The position numbers were made by a program, and so were the translations under genes. Positions 62,665-64,000 of a stretch of DNA of 64,000 nt are shown here, one piece after another. The stretch's first letter is position 1. Each line of letters starts with the position of its first letter. A model generated the notes under the pieces. It saw nothing but the letters and a program-made list of their open reading frames with translations. It was not told the DNA's origin and ran no database searches. The stretch spans positions 2,852,001 to 2,916,000 of the forward strand of contig NZ_CP047385.1 in NCBI RefSeq assembly GCF_000807775.2. Reading direction: 5' to 3'. Source of the DNA: Pandoraea fibrosis. Its GTDB lineage: Bacteria; Pseudomonadota; Gammaproteobacteria; Burkholderiales; Burkholderiaceae.

Positions 62665-64000
62665 ATGAGTCATGCGAAATCACCGGCCGCGTCCATCGCT
62701 GCGGATGAACCCAAAGCGGGGGAGCCGAAGCCCGAGCGCAAGAAAAAGAAGGGCGAAAGCGCCACGCGGCAGTACATCGACGCGCTGCTAGAGCAGTCGT
62801 ACCGGCATCTGTTCGGTCCGACGGCAACGCCTGAGCAGCCGCGTAAGCATGAGGTCGTTTCGATTGCCCGTCTCAAGGGCATGCTTGGGGAGTACCTCAA
62901 GGAAAACGACCTCGCGCAAATCAAAGAGGCATTCCAGTTCAGCGACGAGGCCCATCTGGGCCAATATCGCCAGAGCGGACAACCCTACATCACCCATCCC
63001 GTCGCTGTTGCCGAGATCTGTGCCGAGTGGAAGCTCGATGCGCAATCGATCATGGCCGCCCTGTTGCACGACGTGATGGAAGACCAGGGCGTGACCAAGG
63101 CCGAACTCGCCGAGCGATTCGGCCCGAAGGTCGCGGAGCTGGTCGACGGTCTGTCGAAACTCGACAAGATGGAGTTTCGCAGCCGGGAAGAAGCGCAGGC
63201 CGAGAGCTTCCGCAAGATGCTGCTGGCGATGGCGCGCGATGTTCGCGTCATTCTTGTCAAGCTGGCGGACCGCCTGCACAACATGCGCACGCTGGGCGTC
63301 ACGTCGACGGAGAAGCAGCGCCGTGTGGCGCGCGAGACGCTCGATATCTACGCCCCCATCGCGCACCGTCTTGGCCTGAACAACACTTATCGCGAGCTGC
63401 AGGACCTGAGCTTCGCGAATTACCATCCGCGTCGTTACGCCGTGCTGGACAAGGCCGTGAAGGCCGCACGCGGCAACCGGCGCGAAGTGGTGGGCAAGAT
63501 CCTCGACGCCGTCGAGAAGGCGCTCACCGACGGCGGTGTCAGCGCCGATGTCTTCGGGCGCGAGAAAACGCTTTTCAGCATCTATAACAAGATGAAGGAA
63601 AAGCAACTGTCGTTCTCGCAGGTGCTCGACGTGTACGGCTTCCGTGTCGTTGTCGAATCGAATGCGCAGTGTTATCTGTCGCTTGGCGTTCTGCACGCGC
63701 TCTACAAGCCGGTGCCGGGCAAGTTCAAGGACTACATTGCGATCCCGAAGGTCAATGGCTACCAGTCATTGCATACGACGCTCGTCGGCCCCTTCGGTAC
63801 CCCCATTGAATTCCAGATTCGCACGCGCCGCATGCATGAGATTGCGGAAGCGGGCGTTGCCGCGCACTGGCTGTACAAGAACGGCGGCGCGGATATGAAC
63901 GATGTGCAGAAGCATGCGCATCAATGGTTGCAGTCGTTGCTCGACATTCAGAGCGAGACCGGCGATTCGACCGAGTTCCTCGAGCACGTCAAGATCGACC
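62665..64000 (+). CDS. spoT: Bifunctional (p)ppGpp synthetase/hydrolase SpoT (partial, 3' end outside window)
   Basis: The first 445 codons are present, from the ATG at 62665. After a charged N-terminal tail, the HD hydrolase domain shows YITHPVAVAEI, MAALLHDVMED and VKLADRLHNMRTL. The conserved histidines and aspartates of the HD site are intact, so hydrolase activity is expected. The synthetase domain follows (GREKTLFSIYNKMKEKQLSF, VYGFRVVVES, PKVNGYQSLHTTLVGP, EIAEAGVAAHW). The TGS and ACT domains would lie beyond the window edge. The gene follows rpoZ as in most Burkholderiaceae. Confidence 0.95.
   Translation, partial: MSHAKSPAASIAADEPKAGEPKPERKKKKGESATRQYIDALLEQSYRHLFGPTATPEQPRKHEVVSIARLKGMLGEYLKENDLAQIKEAFQFSDEAHLGQYRQSGQPYITHPVAVAEICAEWKLDAQSIMAALLHDVMEDQGVTKAELAERFGPKVAELVDGLSKLDKMEFRSREEAQAESFRKMLLAMARDVRVILVKLADRLHNMRTLGVTSTEKQRRVARETLDIYAPIAHRLGLNNTYRELQDLSFANYHPRRYAVLDKAVKAARGNRREVVGKILDAVEKALTDGGVSADVFGREKTLFSIYNKMKEKQLSFSQVLDVYGFRVVVESNAQCYLSLGVLHALYKPVPGKFKDYIAIPKVNGYQSLHTTLVGPFGTPIEFQIRTRRMHEIAEAGVAAHWLYKNGGADMNDVQKHAHQWLQSLLDIQSETGDSTEFLEHVKID

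Overview
The window looks like chromosomal DNA of a high-GC betaproteobacterium of the order Burkholderiales. The conserved housekeeping blocks hemW-rdgB-rph and yicC-gmk-rpoZ-spoT sit in the order usual for Burkholderiaceae. The accessory gene content would suit Pandoraea or a close relative, but the genus is an inference without any database search.

Layout. 1-2.8 kb: minus-strand genes for secreted or envelope proteins (a partial secreted protein, a class A acid phosphatase, a small exported protein, an outer-membrane barrel). 3.2-20.1 kb: a two-partner-secretion adhesin locus with two very large exoproteins that share almost the same N-terminal 600 residues, one TpsB transporter, an HMW1C-type cytoplasmic N-glycosyltransferase, a methyltransferase/TPR-glycosyltransferase fusion and a small membrane protein. 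20.4-27.2 kb: a regulatory block with an OmpR-type regulator with a degenerate receiver, a CSS-motif EAL phosphodiesterase, an RcsB-like response regulator and three AraC-type regulators. 27.2-29.9 kb: a lone ClpV-like AAA+ ATPase. 30.2-32.9 kb: a SYLF lipoprotein, a SphA/MetA-like outer-membrane protein and a glycine-zipper protein. 33.5-46.5 kb: a type I secretion operon that encodes counterparts of all six SiiA-F proteins of Salmonella SPI-4 (TolC, MotB/OmpA-like SiiA, HlyD, MotA/ExbB-like SiiB, a 2062-residue repeat adhesin, an ABC exporter). 47.1-52.8 kb: a DUF1059 protein, a complete Liv-type ABC importer and a DsbA-like isomerase. 52.8-55.7 kb: a small AT-richer segment flanked by tRNA-Ser(UGA) and an imperfect copy of that tRNA's 3' end. 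56.1 kb to the end: acyl-CoA synthetase and the housekeeping blocks, with spoT cut by the window edge.

The most striking observation is a shared promoter architecture. A heptamer direct repeat, consensus WTTCAAA-N14-WTTCAAA (21-bp period), is followed at exactly the same distance by a -10-like hexamer in front of six transcription units: the outer-membrane barrel (minus strand, 2836-2891), both tpsA genes (2972-3027 and 7470-7525), the EAL/RcsB-like operon (21300-21355), the SphA-like gene (31070-31125) and the Sii-like adhesin operon (33224-33279). This suggests one regulon joining an N-glycosylated TPS adhesin system, a proton-channel-coupled T1SS adhesin, c-di-GMP turnover and envelope proteins. 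The RcsB/NarL-family regulator encoded inside the window is the natural candidate activator. Both tpsA genes also carry a conserved hairpin that seems to mask the Shine-Dalgarno region.
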